64,000 nucleotides of DNA from Flammula alnicola (GCA_015499995.1 JADNRV010000089.1:124001-188000), one strand, 5' to 3'; positions 32,101 to 44,349 are shown, numbered from the stretch's first letter. Notes: a model not told the origin generated them from the sequence alone. Made by a program: numbers and translations.

Positions 32101-35100
32101 CTCGATGCACGATATGTGAGTTGGCTTTGGAAGACTGTTTGATTATGATTCAAATTCACTATGGCTTTATAGGTCAACGATGCCGCTAGAATATCTCTTA
32201 GTCAAACGGCTGTTAGGAACCTCTCCAGATATTCCGACGGCAATGGAATTCATTTCCATCAATATTTGGGCAGTTTTAGATACAGCTTTAGGCCCTTTTC
32301 TTGGGCGCAGAGGAGCGAGCGCTCGGCGCTTAGAGGCCGTAAAGCATGGACTTGGGAGAGATTCCAAAAGCAGTGCCTGGCCGAAACCTCAAGTTGCCTG
32401 TGAAGCTATCGATGGAGTAAACCGAGAGTTTTCGCCTGTGGAAGTGCGTTTCGGCTTCCGGTTTCTGCTCGACGTGGATGCCGACCAGCCATCGACATAC
32501 CGAGGCTTCACCCCATGGTCAGGTCAGGCTATTGCCCTGTCAGTTTTAAAAGAATAGTAAAAATAGCAATGGGTATTCCCGGTTCCACGCTGATAGTTCT
32601 AGTTTCAGAGTACAAGCCGAGAGCGAACGTCAAAATTTTGCTCCCGGAGACAAGCTTCTTCTGCTGAAGAGATATTATAAACAACAAACTTCGGATAGTA
32701 CTCATTGCTTATCTGACGACATTGGTCAGTTGGCTCACAGTTCCAACTTCCAGGGCCACACTCCGAGTCGATACAAGTTGAAAGTCAGTAACACTGAAAT
32801 ACGACGAATTAAATATTTCCCACTTATTCTCGCAACGTATTAAAAAAGAGATGACAGAGAACATTGGGAATGGGTGGAGAAATAGCTTTCGACGTACGTT
32901 AAATTTGCATCCTAGCAATGCCGCCGGAACAGCTTCTAGACAGCTGTCGATGCAGCCCACTGCGGTCCTCCTGTGCGCGCTAATCCTTTGATAGTTTCTT
33001 CTAAAGAAGTGATCGTAAGTTGCACTGGCCTGAGGTCGCCAAGAGCCGGAATGCACTGGTATACAGTATGTATGAGGTAGCTACATACCAGGCTGCGCGA
33101 GATTCGTGGTTAATGTTGCGGCCATTCCGCTCTTGAGCTTGAGTCTTCACGTGCACGCGTCAACGCCGATTCTTCGGATCTTCCATCAACGAATGGCAAA
33201 TGCAAGGTTCACTTAAGGTTCACTAGCTCTTCTGAACCTCGATAATCTCCGTCGTGGCGCCTACTAAAGTCGATTGCATTGGAAAGTTGAAATTGCCAAC
33301 CAAAATTTCTGAAGGTGCTTACCAAGGCTGATGTACCTCTCGGTGTCGGCCCAGTGGATTCTCCCGAAGTGAAATGTGCTCTCGGAGGCCACTGAAAACT
33401 TCTTTTTACACTGAAAATACATTTTTTATAGCTTTAGAAAGAAATCAGGGCCTCAGGGTGAACGGAGGAGACAATGGCCAGCGACGAGAAATCCGCATAA
33501 TGCTACGGTTGGCGAGCAGGGTCAGGTCTGTTCGAAGCCTGTATCCGTCAAGTTTTGACAGGAGCGCGGGGTCCTCGTCACCGCTTCCCAAGCATTCCTG
33601 TAATGTGACACAGTTTACAAGTCTTAGAGCTTAGCGCTAAAGCCTTAGACCTTGAGTGTTGCAGACTCGCACCACTGTGTGTCAATGTAGCCGCGCGTAG
33701 CATATCCAGCCAGATTTACTGGAATTGAATAATTTATTTTATCTATATGTCCTAGCGTTGTAGCCTATGCGCCCCAATAGCCGTGAGATCACCCGAGCGA
33801 GTCTTCTTCTCAATCTGTGTTAATTCAAAGTGCGATGCAAGTGCTGTGCACGTCTTCACAGACAAGCTCAGTCACGGTCGGCCAGGTTATTTTATTTATT
33901 ACACCTTGATTACACCACAATGCGAGTATCTTTGGACTAACTTTGTTGCGCTATTATTTGAATTTGTACTACCCATCTACATGGATGCTCGACACATCAG
34001 AGTATCATGCTGTACTGTAAGATATTGAATAAGTGCGTTCAGTCTGTAACAGAAATTGGGCACACCAAGGTGCTTAAGCTATGATTTTGCATGGTAAATC
34101 TATGGTGTAGGAGGCTGACCAGACTCAGCTATGGGTTGTAGGGGCTCGGGACGCATCAATAGCAGGCCATTCGATGTCGCGTCGAAGGCAAGACAAGGAT
34201 ATGGTCTTGTGGTGAGTTCGCGTGAGATGCACAGCCTCTAACACTATCTAATCAAATCTAGCCGACGTTCCTGCTGGATGGGACACGACTACAGCAATCC
34301 ATCATGACCTGCACTTGCCGGAAAAACATGTTCATCTGCTACTTAAGTTCGTTGGTAACATATATAATACAGGGAATTTATTATTCATAGTGGAATACGG
34401 GTAATGAAGGTCACAACCTTCAGAAGTGTGGACCCCAGAGATAAAAATACAACATCCGAAGCGCGAAACAGACCTGACCCTGCTCGCCAACCGTAAATGC
34501 TGAAGCCGAGTTGCCGATATCATCCGCATCTATAAAGCCAAACACGAAATTCAAAAATTTCGATTGGCATCGATCTTCTTGAAGACTTGAACAGCGTCTT
34601 TTCGGCTCCTTCAGCTGCATGCATATATACTTCGACGAACAACGCCGTCGCCGCATTTGACCGTGTCGGTCTGACTAGCTAGCTATGGCATTGGTACTTT
34701 CGTCAGTGTTGCGCCTGTCCGACATCCTTCAAGTTTTTTTGTTGATGTTTCCGCGTTTTCATGGTAAACTACCCGACTGTCCGTCTTGGCAAGAGCACCA
34801 TGAAGGAAAGATACCCTGCACACCTGCCGCATGGCTTTATCGGAAATGCCATGGAGTACATGGGCAGAATCTAGGCGACATCACGGGCATTTAATACTAT
34901 TACTCTATCTCCTGTCAAGGCCGTCCATTCCTGGAGAATATATTCATACGTGGCAATCCCCTCTGGGTTGCCAGGTCTATTCATCTTTATCACGGAATCG
35001 TAATATCCCTGCAGAACATTATCACGTACAACATTCCCCATTTCTCGGTTTTGAATCTGACAGGACGCATGATCAAGTTCCTTTCAACGTTACCTGGACA

Positions 35101-35180
35101 TCGTCGCCCTTACTTATAAGGGGCGAGGAAGGATCTCGCGAATCAGAATTGCGCCCATTCCCTCTGTCCTTTTAATCGCA
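32101..35180. other. 3-kb gene-poor region before P450 pair
   Basis: No gene can be supported. Short Cys-containing minus-strand frames near 32700-33120 could belong to a small multi-exon gene (a possible ATG at 33123, MAATLTTNLAQPG, precedes a GTATGT donor), but I could not close a model. AAGCTTGAG-type words recur near 33130 and 33630. The last ~500 bases include the P450 promoter. Confidence 0.35.
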
Positions 35181-37334
35181 ATGGCGATGCATGTATTGGT
35201 CTCTGTCGCTATTGTGTGCTTGATAGCTGGCATATTGAGCAAACTCGCGAAATCTTTGAAAGCCGGTGGAAAACGTGCTCTCTACCCGCCTGGGCCAAAA
35301 CCTAGATTTTTGGTCGGGAATATGTTTGATTTTCCGACGAACTGTGCTGCTGAAAAATACATTGAATGGGGGGAGAAGTACAAGAGTATGTCCGGACAGT
35401 TATTTACTTCTGCCAATTGCCTAACTGCTGTTAATACAGGTGATATTCTGCACGCAAGCGCACTCGGAAACCACGTAGTTGTCCTCAATAAGCTCGAAGA
35501 TGCAGATGAACTGCTCGAAAGGCGATCTAGAAAGTATTCCGATAGGCCTGCGATACCGGTCGTTAAATTGTACGTGCATTTCTTTCCTATAAATGAGCGT
35601 CGCCTTGACAAGCCTACAAAGGATGGGTTGGGAAGGGAATGTCGCACTCATGTCATACGGCAATGACTGGCGGATTCACAGGAAGATCTGTCAGCAGAAT
35701 TTTCGTCAAGACGCCGCACCGAAGTACTACCCGATTCAACTTGATAAGGTGAAGGAGTTCCTACGAGGCCTGCTAGAGAGCCCAGAGAGGTTCGAGGATC
35801 ATGGCAAATTGTACGTTACCCAACATTCACCGATAAAAACGATCATTCACGTTGATATGGTAAATGTCGGCTCTCCGTATCGATTCCCATGTCTACCATG
35901 TACGGATACGATATTGAATCCGTGGACGAGCGTTGCGTCCAAGCGGCGGACGAGAGCATCCTCCTTGGAGCAACGTTAGTTCTGCCTGGAGGAAGCCTCA
36001 TCAATATTTTTCCATTCCTGCGACACATACCGCCGTGGGTTCCAGGAGCCACATCCGGTAAAACTGCGGCTGAAGTCAAGAGACTGACGGAGGAGGTGGT
36101 GAGTTCACCGATGAACGTCCTGAAGGAGCGCATGGTCAGTGGTACAATAGAGGCATTTCGATTCCCCGGGCTCATGTTTTCCCCGTCACCTTAGATGAAT
36201 GGGACAGCTCCCCCGTCGCTTGTTTCAAACTTTCTGGAGAAAAAGGCTACTATTGGTGCCTCCGAAAGGGAAGAACTTGTCGTCAAAAACGTAGCTTACA
36301 CGGTCTACGGTGGTGCGTTTACTACTATCTCGATGATCGTTCTTTCATGATGGCGAATGTTTCGTTCCAGCCGCTTCTGATACTGTAAGCACCCCGACAT
36401 ATGTTACGTCTATATCGATGTTGACGCTATTATCACCAGACAATATCTGCGACCGGTACTGTCTTTTATGCAATGGCGATACATCCAGAGGTACAGAAAA
36501 AGGCCCAGGAGGAGATCGACCGTGTTGTCGGCTCTGCACGTCTTCCAGATTTTGGAGATCGACCATCGCTTCCCTACACCGAGGCAATATATCGAGAAGT
36601 ACTACGATGGAGACCTCCTCTTCCGCTTGGCGTGCCTCATTGTCTCTCTGAAGATGACTACTACAAAGGGTACTTCATCCCGAAAGGTATGTCTTCCTCA
36701 CATATATCACATTCGTTTCTTGACTTCCGCACCTTCTAGGCACGACTATCTTGGGGAATATATGGTCCGTATCTTTCCTCGCTTCGGGACCCCATTCTTA
36801 TTGCTCTCTCGCATCGGTCAGGGCCATGACACATGACGAAGAAATATACCAAGATCCGTACAACTTTAAGCCCGAGAGGTTCTTCGACGATGATGGCAAT
36901 TTGAATGCTGATGATCATATCCTAGCGTATGGGTTTGGGCGCAGGTAATCGATGCTGAACTCCTTGAGAAAACCTGATTCCATTGTCGCAATTAACAGAG
37001 CTTGTGTCGGAAAATATGTCGCTAGCTCGACGGTGAGTGACGTCTTTTCATACATAATCACGGCTGATTCAGGCCTTGACTAGATGTGGTTGTTAATTGC
37101 CTCGCTACTGGCCACGTTTGACATAAGAAAGGCGAAGGACGAGTTTGGCAACGAAATTGAAATCAAGGACGACTATGCTGACTATGGCAGTGTGCTCCAG
37201 TGCGTTCCAACCTTTGCGTAATATCAAGGAACGTTATTTGATCTACACTTCTCTCCAGACACAAGAAACACTTCGAATGCTCCATTACTCCACGATCACA
37301 GCGAATTAGACAGCTACTTGCAGAAGGGAATTAG
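35181..37334 (+). pseudogene. Cytochrome P450, copy 1, probable pseudogene (splice acceptor lost)
   Basis: ATG 35181 opens with a membrane anchor (MHVLVSVAIVCLIAGIL) and the hinge YPPGPKP. Further motifs are the C-helix WRIHR, I-helix AASDT (on a 14-nt exon, 36371-36384), K-helix EAIYREVLR, KPERFF and the heme loop YGFGRRACVGK. The exon plan equals copy 2. In the intron beginning at 35812 the acceptor that should end at 35869 is CG rather than AG (copy 2 has CAG), and no AG exists anywhere in that intron. Reading through shifts the frame and stops at 35979, before all core motifs. The gene would therefore give no complete enzyme unless an unusual splice is used. All other junctions look intact, suggesting recent decay. 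Substrate unknown. Confidence 0.72.
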
Positions 37335-37495
37335 CGTTAGGATTCGTAGAGTTGAACTGTTCATCGGACGATTTTGTTTTATGATTGTATAATTTGTCAT
37401 TGCCTATGATGATAGTAATACGATCGCACGGTGATTAACCAGAGCTCTTGCAATAGATTTTGGCCACTGCGATCATGATCAAGTTATCCGTAAGA
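37335..37495. other. P450 copy 1 3' flank
   Basis: AT-rich 3' sequence after the stop of copy 1, leading into the TIR element. Nothing else is seen. Confidence 0.4.
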
Positions 37496-38039
37496 ATCTG
37501 GGATTTGGAAAAGACGCCGTGCATGAACGGCGTTCTGGACGGCGGCAACCACCGAAGATCACCTAAGCTCACCTAATCTGGTCGCGCCTCGTAGGCCGAC
37601 ACTTCGGCATACGATTAATTTGGCACCGCCACTTCCGTCAGCCACCCCGCCCCGTCCGACCGCCGACCACAAGGCGTTCAACATGGATTGAACGTTCTCG
37701 CCGGGAAATAAAATCACACCGCCGTATCCTAAAAGTCATTATGTATCTCCTAAATAAATTTCAATGACTTTCAGAGCATAAATAATTGACGGGCGCCCCG
37801 CAAGGCATAAGAAATTGAATTTTCTACTGTTAGGTATGTTACATCATTTATGAGGTAATAATCACAAACTCCATAGAATAGACCTGAATGTATGTATATT
37901 TATCGCATAGAACCTCAAGAGCGTCTACTATAACCCACGACGTCAACAAAAGCGAGCGTTCAGGCGAGAGATGCAAGTCTCGGCGTTTGCCGCCGTTCTT
38001 TGATGGCGTTCTGGACGGCGTTCTTTCCAACTTACGGAT
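37496..38039. mobile_element. Putative MITE with imperfect terminal inverted repeats
   Basis: The left end (37496 onward) and the reverse complement of the right end (from 38039) both begin ATCCGTAAG. After a gap they share TTGGAAA, GA(A)CGCCGT, a GAACG block and GGCGGCAA, giving imperfect TIRs of about 50-60 bp around 544 bp of non-coding DNA. No target-site duplication is certain. No coding frame lies inside, so it would be non-autonomous. It sits between the two P450 copies. Confidence 0.55.
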
Positions 38040-38934
38040 GCCCTCAGTTATCCGGTAGACGCTTGAGACGCGGGATTGGAATCTGATATATGATACTCCG
38101 AGTCCAAGCGATCCAATGAAAATGGCTTATCGCCCCTTATCTTATCTTATCACCTCGCTTTTACCTTCCGATCCAAATAAAACCTTCTCGTCAAGCCGGA
38201 AGTTGAAATTCAATTGGCATGACTCGGACAAGCTCGGACAGCGCTTCAAGCATTTCTCAACACTCGTACAACGATTTCTCAAGATGCACATCGGAAGGAC
38301 GCCATTGACATGCCAAGGCCACGTCCAAAGCATGCGATGAATGCCGGCCTCGGGCGAGACCCATACTTATGAGCCTCAAGGCCTCACGGCTACTATATGT
38401 ATGTCAAGTCCAGGAAGAAACTCAAACGAAGAATCGCTGTGAGCCGCGCTATCTTCGAGTCTGCCTGAGCAAGTCTCGGAGTCACCTTAGGCAGATTGGA
38501 GGTGAGTCGAGGCTTGAAAGTCAAGTGTTCAAGCTCAAGCTTCAAGTTCAAGACCGATCGTCGGGCGCTTGCCAAGTTGCTAACAGAAGGCCCATCTTGA
38601 CGAAAATATGGAGGTTCCTCCGAATCCTAATCATCCCCCTCGCAGTGCCTAAAGCATCGTCTGCTTACCGGTCTAACAGCGTCCTATCGGTTCCTTCAGG
38701 CTTCTTGCATCTAATAACGGCACAATGTCATCTGCACGAGACCAGTTTATATATACTTGCTGGGGCATCACAATATCATCTGAACTTCGTGGACATGATG
38801 TTTTCCATCTCTCACCCCTTTCGGTCTATTGCTCTCACCGTCAGAGTGTATCATGCATCTTCGAAGCACTCTGCTATAAAGTACGCGGAGCGATGAATCG
38901 GAAACTCTCATATTATCTCTGCTATTCAATCGCG
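38040..38934. promoter_or_regulatory. Upstream region of P450 copy 2
   Basis: No gene is seen. A run of AAGCTCAAGCTTCAAG words lies at about 38515-38555. The last few hundred bases should include the promoter of the downstream P450. Confidence 0.4.
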
Positions 38935-41092
38935 ATGGCGATACACGTACTGGTCTGTCTCGCTATAGTGTTCTTGATAGCTGCGACGTTGAACAAGCTC
39001 GTGAATAAATTAACGACAAGTGGAAGACGAGCTCCCTATCCTCCAGGACCAAAACCAAGATTTTTGGTCGGGAATTTGTTTGATTTGCCATCCCATGATT
39101 CTGCCAAAATATACATTGAATGGGGGAAGAAGTACAACAGTATGTCGTTCCTTTATTCAAATATTATACCCTTTATTTCTGTCGATATAGGCAACATTCT
39201 CCATGCCAGCGCGCTCGGAAATCATATAGTTGTCCTCAATAAGCGCGAAGACGCAGACGAACTATTCGAAAGACGATCTAAAAAGTATTCCGACAGGCCT
39301 GTGATACCCACTATAAAAATGTACGTCTTCATTGGCTTGGACATGAACGGCAACATGACGATCCTGCATAGGATGGGGTGGGAAAGGAACGTCGCCCTGA
39401 TACCATACGGCGATGACTGGCGGATGCACAGAAAGATTTGTCAGCAAAACTTTCGTCAAGAAGCTGCACCGAAATACTACCCAATTCAACTTGAGAAGGT
39501 AAAACAGTTCCTACGAGGTCTGTTGGAGAGCCCAGAAAGGTTCGAGGATCACAGTAAAATGTAAGTTGCCCAAAATTCAAGGATAAAACGACTATCTTAT
39601 CGACATGTTAATGCAGGTTCTCCGTATCGATTTTCATGTCTACGATGTACGGGTACAACGTCGAATCCTTGGACGATCGTTGCATCAAAGTGGCGGACGA
39701 GAGCCTCACGATTGGCGCAAAGTTACTTCTGCCAGGAGCAAGTCTCATCAATATTTTCCCATTCTTACGACACATACCACCATGGTTTCCAGGAGCCACC
39801 TCTCATAAGGCCGTGGCTGAAGTAAAGAAACTAACCGAGGAGGTGGTGAGGACACCTATGGACCTCCTCAAAGAACGCATGGTCAGTGATAAAGTACACG
39901 GCTACGGGTATTTCGAGTCTATCAGCTGAGTCATCATCTCTTTTATTAGAAACATGAAGCAGTTCCCTCATCGTTTGTCTCAGAATTCCTGGAAAAGAAG
40001 GCGAGCTTTGGCGCTTCTGAGAAAGAAGAGCTTGCCATCAGCAACGTAGCTTACACTGTCTACGGTGGTACGTATCTAATTTTCTAGTTCACCGTTCTTA
40101 CTTGACATCAGAGTTTTGCTTCCAGCTGCTTCTGATACCGTGAGCTCCTGGCCTATACTCAGTATAACCTGGTTTGCGAGTATGACATTATATTCGAATA
40201 GACAATATCTGCGACGGGGACACTATTATATGCGATGGCAATACACCCAGAAATACAAAGGAAAGCTCAAGAGGAGATTGACCGCGTTGTAGGCTCCGCG
40301 CGTCTTCCAGATTTCGGGGATCGACCATCCCTTCCATACATCGAAGCAATATACAGAGAAATATTGCGATGGAGGCCTCCATTTACGCTCGGAATACATC
40401 ATGGTCTTTCCGAAGATGACTATTACAAGGGCTATTTCGTCCCGAAAGGTAAGTCGACTTCACACATACACGTCGTGACATTACTACCCCTCCTTCCAGG
40501 AGCGACTGTCCTTGGGAATATGTGGTCTGTATATTACTCAACCTGGAATCCTTTTTTATGGTCCTCATCTCCCACTGATTAGGGCCATGACCCACGACGA
40601 AGATGAATATCCGGACCCTTACAGCTTTCAGCCTGAGAGGTTCTTTGATGACAACGGCAATCTGAATGACGACAACCATATCCTCGCGTACGGGTTTGGA
40701 CGAAGGTGAATATGCCGAACTTCGCGAAAAGACCTAACTTATGTACTTGTCTTAATAGAGCATGTGTTGGGAAATATGTCGCCAGCTCGACAGTGAGTAT
40801 TGTCCCGTGATATGGATTTGGATTCGTGGCTGATTTCAGTTTCAATCAGATGTGGTTGTTAATTGCCTCGTTACTGGCTACTTTTGACATACGGAGGGCT
40901 AAAGACGAGTTTGGAAATGAAATTGAAATCAAGGACGACTATGTTGACTATGGTATGGTCCAGTGCGTTCTAACCTTTGTGCATACAAATATTATGTGAT
41001 TTACACGTCCCTTCAGGCACAAGAAACACTTCCAGTGTTCTATCACTCCAAGATCCCAGACAACTAGGCAGCTAGTCGTAGAAGGGAACTAG
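38935..41092 (+). CDS. Cytochrome P450, copy 2, intact
   Basis: The start at 38935 (MAIHVLVCLAIVFLIAATL) aligns with copy 1; an in-frame ATG at 38893 is less likely. The protein has an N-terminal membrane anchor, YPPGPKPRFLVGN, C-helix WRMHRK, and I-helix AASDT encoded by a 14-nt exon (40126-40139) with the following exon TISATGTLLY. The K-helix EAIYREILRW, QPERFFDD and heme-binding YGFGRRACVGK follow. All introns I checked have GT..AG borders, including the acceptor lost in copy 1, and a 25-nt exon carries GATVLGNMW. The stop is at 41090-41092. It is an ER-bound heme monooxygenase of the broad class labelled O-methylsterigmatocystin oxidoreductase-like in mushrooms. I cannot name the CYP family or substrate. 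It forms a tandem pair with copy 1. Confidence 0.88.
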
Positions 41093-41573
41093 CATTGGGA
41101 TTCGGAGAGTTACCATTTATGATGAAACAAAGATAAAACTCAGAGGCATCTCGATATTAGTACCGCGAACCATGTTTTTGTACGAGATTCGTTTCTTATT
41201 TTTCGACTTTCGCAACACGCGTATTGGAGCGTTACGCCATGGCTAGTAATTCTAGAATCTATTGGAACGGTTGTAGCTATAGACCACTGTGGATGTCGCC
41301 CGGCGGTCTTCGTGGCATCTCTTAAAAAGTGACTGTTAGCACGACGCCAAAAGCCGAAATGTGTCGATGCGGGAGAGCACTAAGGTAAAACGATACCTAT
41401 AATTGGATAATTCATCATTGCTCATGTGTAGCACTATTCACCAGAGTTCAGGAAGTGCGTTTGGAGAGCTAACCACCATTTCAAGAGGCACCTTCTCGCC
41501 AATGACAACTTCAGGCTCAAATTGGGGGTCCTACACGAAATCCGGGGTGAAAATCCGCAGAGAGGTATGTATA
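41093..41573. other. Convergent 3' region of P450 copy 2 and CMC4
   Basis: No separate gene. A potential extra 3' exon of CMC4 (41434-41530) is open if the in-frame TAA at 41574 is spliced out, but the shorter form matches the family length. Confidence 0.4.
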
Positions 41574-41922
41574 TTACTTGCGTGGGTGATCTTTAATCCA
41601 TCTAGCGACTACTTGTGGCATTGGACATGCAGTTGATTCGCCTTTTCCTGATGTCGCGTCATACATGCGTTGGCAGCACTCGTATAGATTCCTTAAATGG
41701 CGGTCACACTTGTCGGGAGAGTATGTGTTCTTGTTCAAACAATTTTGAAGAGAACAAGCTATAAAGAGTAAGAACCTCTGAAAAAGAAGCAGAGTCTCGT
41801 CGTGGCTTACCTTCTGCTTGGCAATAAGGTTCCGAGTCCTGCAATAAATTTGTCAGAAAGCTGCGAACGCCGACATAAGGAAACCAGAGATTGATAGCCT
41901 GAACTCGTACTTTTTCTGGCAT
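41574..41922 (-). CDS. CMC4: Cmc4, twin Cx9C protein of the mitochondrial intermembrane space
   Basis: Three exons splice in phase: 41911-41922 (12 nt, ATG plus three codons), 41811-41838 (28 nt) and 41574-41758. They give 74 residues, close to the family's usual size. The product begins MPEKDSEPYCQAEACSLQ, continues NCLNKNTYSPDKC, then CDRHLRNLYEC (a Cx9C spacing), and ends GKGESTACPMPQVVARW. The cysteine layout and the GESTACPMP motif are those of Cmc4. Family members are imported through the Mia40/Erv1 disulphide relay. No targeting peptide is present, as expected. No single exon is conspicuous, so the gene is easily missed. Confidence 0.9.
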
Positions 41923-42876
41923 ACTATTCTCGAGTCCTTGGACCGCTTATGACTACCTATGTGGGTATTTGCGTCGATGACCGTGCAGAAAGCACTGGTC
42001 CTTGTCGTGGTTGTGGTGAGAAATAGTCGATGACATTATCATGGGCTCGACCGATGGCTGTGCATAATATTTGAATGTGTGTATTTTTGCTGGACAAAGC
42101 CTTCCAACTCGGCATGACCGGCTGCAGTCGTCTGCGTTCAACTCGGATGGTGTTACATTCTTGTTCAACTTGTTGCATTCTTTCACCTCCCCCAGTCTCA
42201 GATATCTGAATCGTATAAACGACCACAAATGATCCGATCTTCGATGAAGTACCAAGGATATTCTCGGAGTGCTTGACCAACGTCGATTAATCTGCGGACG
42301 AACTGATTGGGGTTTGGTTCGGGTAAGCATCCTCTTGCAGCGGTCGCTGAGCTGATGGCTGACTTGAATATCCCTAGTTCTTTATCATGTCATGCAGGAC
42401 TGGTTTTGGTATATAGGCTTTCCATAGAACGGAACTTCCGCAGTCGAAAAAATGCGAGGTTCGGTGCGTGGTTACCTCGAGCTCGTTCAACTCGAAATTA
42501 ACATGCCCACTTCCTAAACTTGCATCAGTTTACATGTAAGTATGTGAAGAATTGCGTCGTTGTTGGGCTTCTAGTGTGCGCAGCGCTAAATCATACCTCG
42601 ACATTACACCGTTCCCTGGGCAAGTGGGCACTGCGGTCCGTTACTATTTTTGGTGCAAAGCTATGAAAATTCAGGGGGCAGCGGGCATGGCTGTGCCGCT
42701 TCCGATACAGTGCGGGCATATAGCCCTGTTAAATCTCAGACATGAAATGAATAAAGCCATTTCGATTTCGCCTTCCTTTTACTCTTTTCTTTCAGCCCGG
42801 GATAGGTCACAGGCCGGACAGAAATCCCTTTATTCTGACTCTCCATCCCTCTTCAACTCTTCTTCCTCCATATACG
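41923..42876. other. Gap between CMC4 and membrane-protein gene
   Basis: Minus-strand frames at about 41950-42330 are open for up to 125 codons but match nothing I know, and their frames conflict. The region must include both divergent promoters. Left unassigned. Confidence 0.35.
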
Positions 42877-44349
42877 ATGTCTACTATCACGTCTGAAGCT
42901 TCATCCACGGTGTCTACACTCACATCTACTGCATCAAGCGTGATTTCTTCAAGAACGTCTAAGGCTGGACCTGCAACTACTTCGACCATCTCCGTTTTCT
43001 CGAGCCCAACACTTTCAGCTACTGCTCTTTCATCAAGCAATGCAACTGGGTCTTCCTCAATTTCCTCGAGTTCTGCGCCGACCATAGCAAGTCCCACTTT
43101 CTCCCCGTTTCCTTTGCCGTCTACAATCACCGCTACTGTGTCAGTGGAGGCGACGGAAACTGTCATCCACCAGGTCGACAATCCGAGGCAAGGCTCACAA
43201 AGCGGCCTGAACGCCATCCAAATTGTATCCATTTCCGTCGGGTCATTCTTACTCCTTCTGATTTTTGTCGCTGCGATCGCCTACGGAGTCTTTCGCTGCC
43301 ATCGACGACGCCAATCCCAGCGCCAGAACGATCGCCCATCTGACGACATAGACACGGTCGAAAAATACAGAGGAGGGTCCGAATATAGTACACCCTATCT
43401 GCAATACCGACAGGTTTCTTCGGAAAGCAGAGGAACAGCTTTACTCCTCGATACTCCCTCCGATCGTAGTAGGAGCAATTCTCCTTATATCGACGCTGGA
43501 CGATTCCGCGATCGGCCTCCGTCGCCCTTTGTCAATGGCGAGGACGACATCACCCATGCTCCTCTAACGCATGCAGTTTCTCTTGCTGATGCCACGCCTT
43601 TTGGGCTGTTGGAAGACGCACAGCTGGACACCGCCGTCTTCCTCCCTTCCAATCACTCTCTCTCGAAAGCGCCAGTCCAACTTCCTCCCATCTCAATTCC
43701 AGAATACGTTCCGCCTTCTCGAAGGTCTACGAAGGGAACACGCTCATCCAGACGAAACACCAAACACACCTACAAACCTCTTGGTGCCGGCGATGATTCT
43801 GACGGCGACTCTGTGTCGTTGTACTCCCAAGCATCTGCGTATACGTCACGTTCCGCAGGACCCACACCAGAACTGACACCCTCTGACACTCGCTACCCTC
43901 TTACCGCGATACCCCTCGTATCTCACTCGTCTGAGCACAATAGACTTGACAGTGCCGCTACCATCACTGCTGGAGACAGAACCATCAATAGACATTCAGC
44001 GCCCGTTGCTCCTATTTTTTCACCCCCGATACCCCCCGATGTCGCAGCAGATGAAGAAGGTATTACTCCATTATCCAGGGAGAACACCGTGTTTGTAGCG
44101 AATTTACTCAAGTCACGCGTCAAACATATCCAGGCGCCTTCGCGTTCGTCGAGCCTCGTCTCCCACATCGAGCGAAAGGGGTCCATCAAGCCGGCCTTCT
44201 CTCCAGTAGGCGAGGATGGGCTTGAAACCCGCAGGGTCCGAGCTCTGCCATCCCTCAGGAAGCCTCATGATCCGGCGTCCTCGACATCAGCAGTATTGCC
44301 GGAAACGTCGTCACAAGTACCTTTTGGGACGGCGTTGCCAGAGCACTAG
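42877..44349 (+). CDS. Ser/Thr-rich single-pass membrane protein
   Basis: A single exon of 490 codons. The first ~110 residues are almost entirely Ser, Thr and Ala, typical of a heavily O-glycosylated extracellular stalk. One hydrophobic segment follows (about residues 120-142, IVSISVGSFLLLLIFVAAIAYG), then a basic stop-transfer FRCHRRRQ. The remaining ~340 residues are a disordered cytosolic tail rich in Ser/Pro and Arg (RRSTKGTRSSRRNTKHT). The layout resembles fungal wall-stress sensors of the Wsc/Mid2 kind, but there is no WSC domain. No classical signal peptide precedes the stalk, so the helix may act as a signal anchor. Function is inferred only from topology. Confidence 0.75.
   Translation: MSTITSEASSTVSTLTSTASSVISSRTSKAGPATTSTISVFSSPTLSATALSSSNATGSSSISSSSAPTIASPTFSPFPLPSTITATVSVEATETVIHQVDNPRQGSQSGLNAIQIVSISVGSFLLLLIFVAAIAYGVFRCHRRRQSQRQNDRPSDDIDTVEKYRGGSEYSTPYLQYRQVSSESRGTALLLDTPSDRSRSNSPYIDAGRFRDRPPSPFVNGEDDITHAPLTHAVSLADATPFGLLEDAQLDTAVFLPSNHSLSKAPVQLPPISIPEYVPPSRRSTKGTRSSRRNTKHTYKPLGAGDDSDGDSVSLYSQASAYTSRSAGPTPELTPSDTRYPLTAIPLVSHSSEHNRLDSAATITAGDRTINRHSAPVAPIFSPPIPPDVAADEEGITPLSRENTVFVANLLKSRVKHIQAPSRSSSLVSHIERKGSIKPAFSPVGEDGLETRRVRALPSLRKPHDPASSTSAVLPETSSQVPFGTALPEH

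Noticed and set aside
32180..32557. 125-codon plus-strand frame
   Set aside because: No recognisable features or splice partners; probably chance.
32700..33123. Possible small CFEM-like or other secreted gene on the minus strand
   Set aside because: A CxxxC...GC pattern and a candidate ATG exist, but two frames compete and no in-frame splice model could be closed.
41434..41530. Extra 3' exon of CMC4
   Set aside because: It is open and splice-compatible, but the in-frame TAA at 41574 gives the family's normal 74-residue length.
41953..42330. Minus-strand frames of up to 125 codons upstream of CMC4
   Set aside because: Overlapping frames conflict and none resembles a known family.
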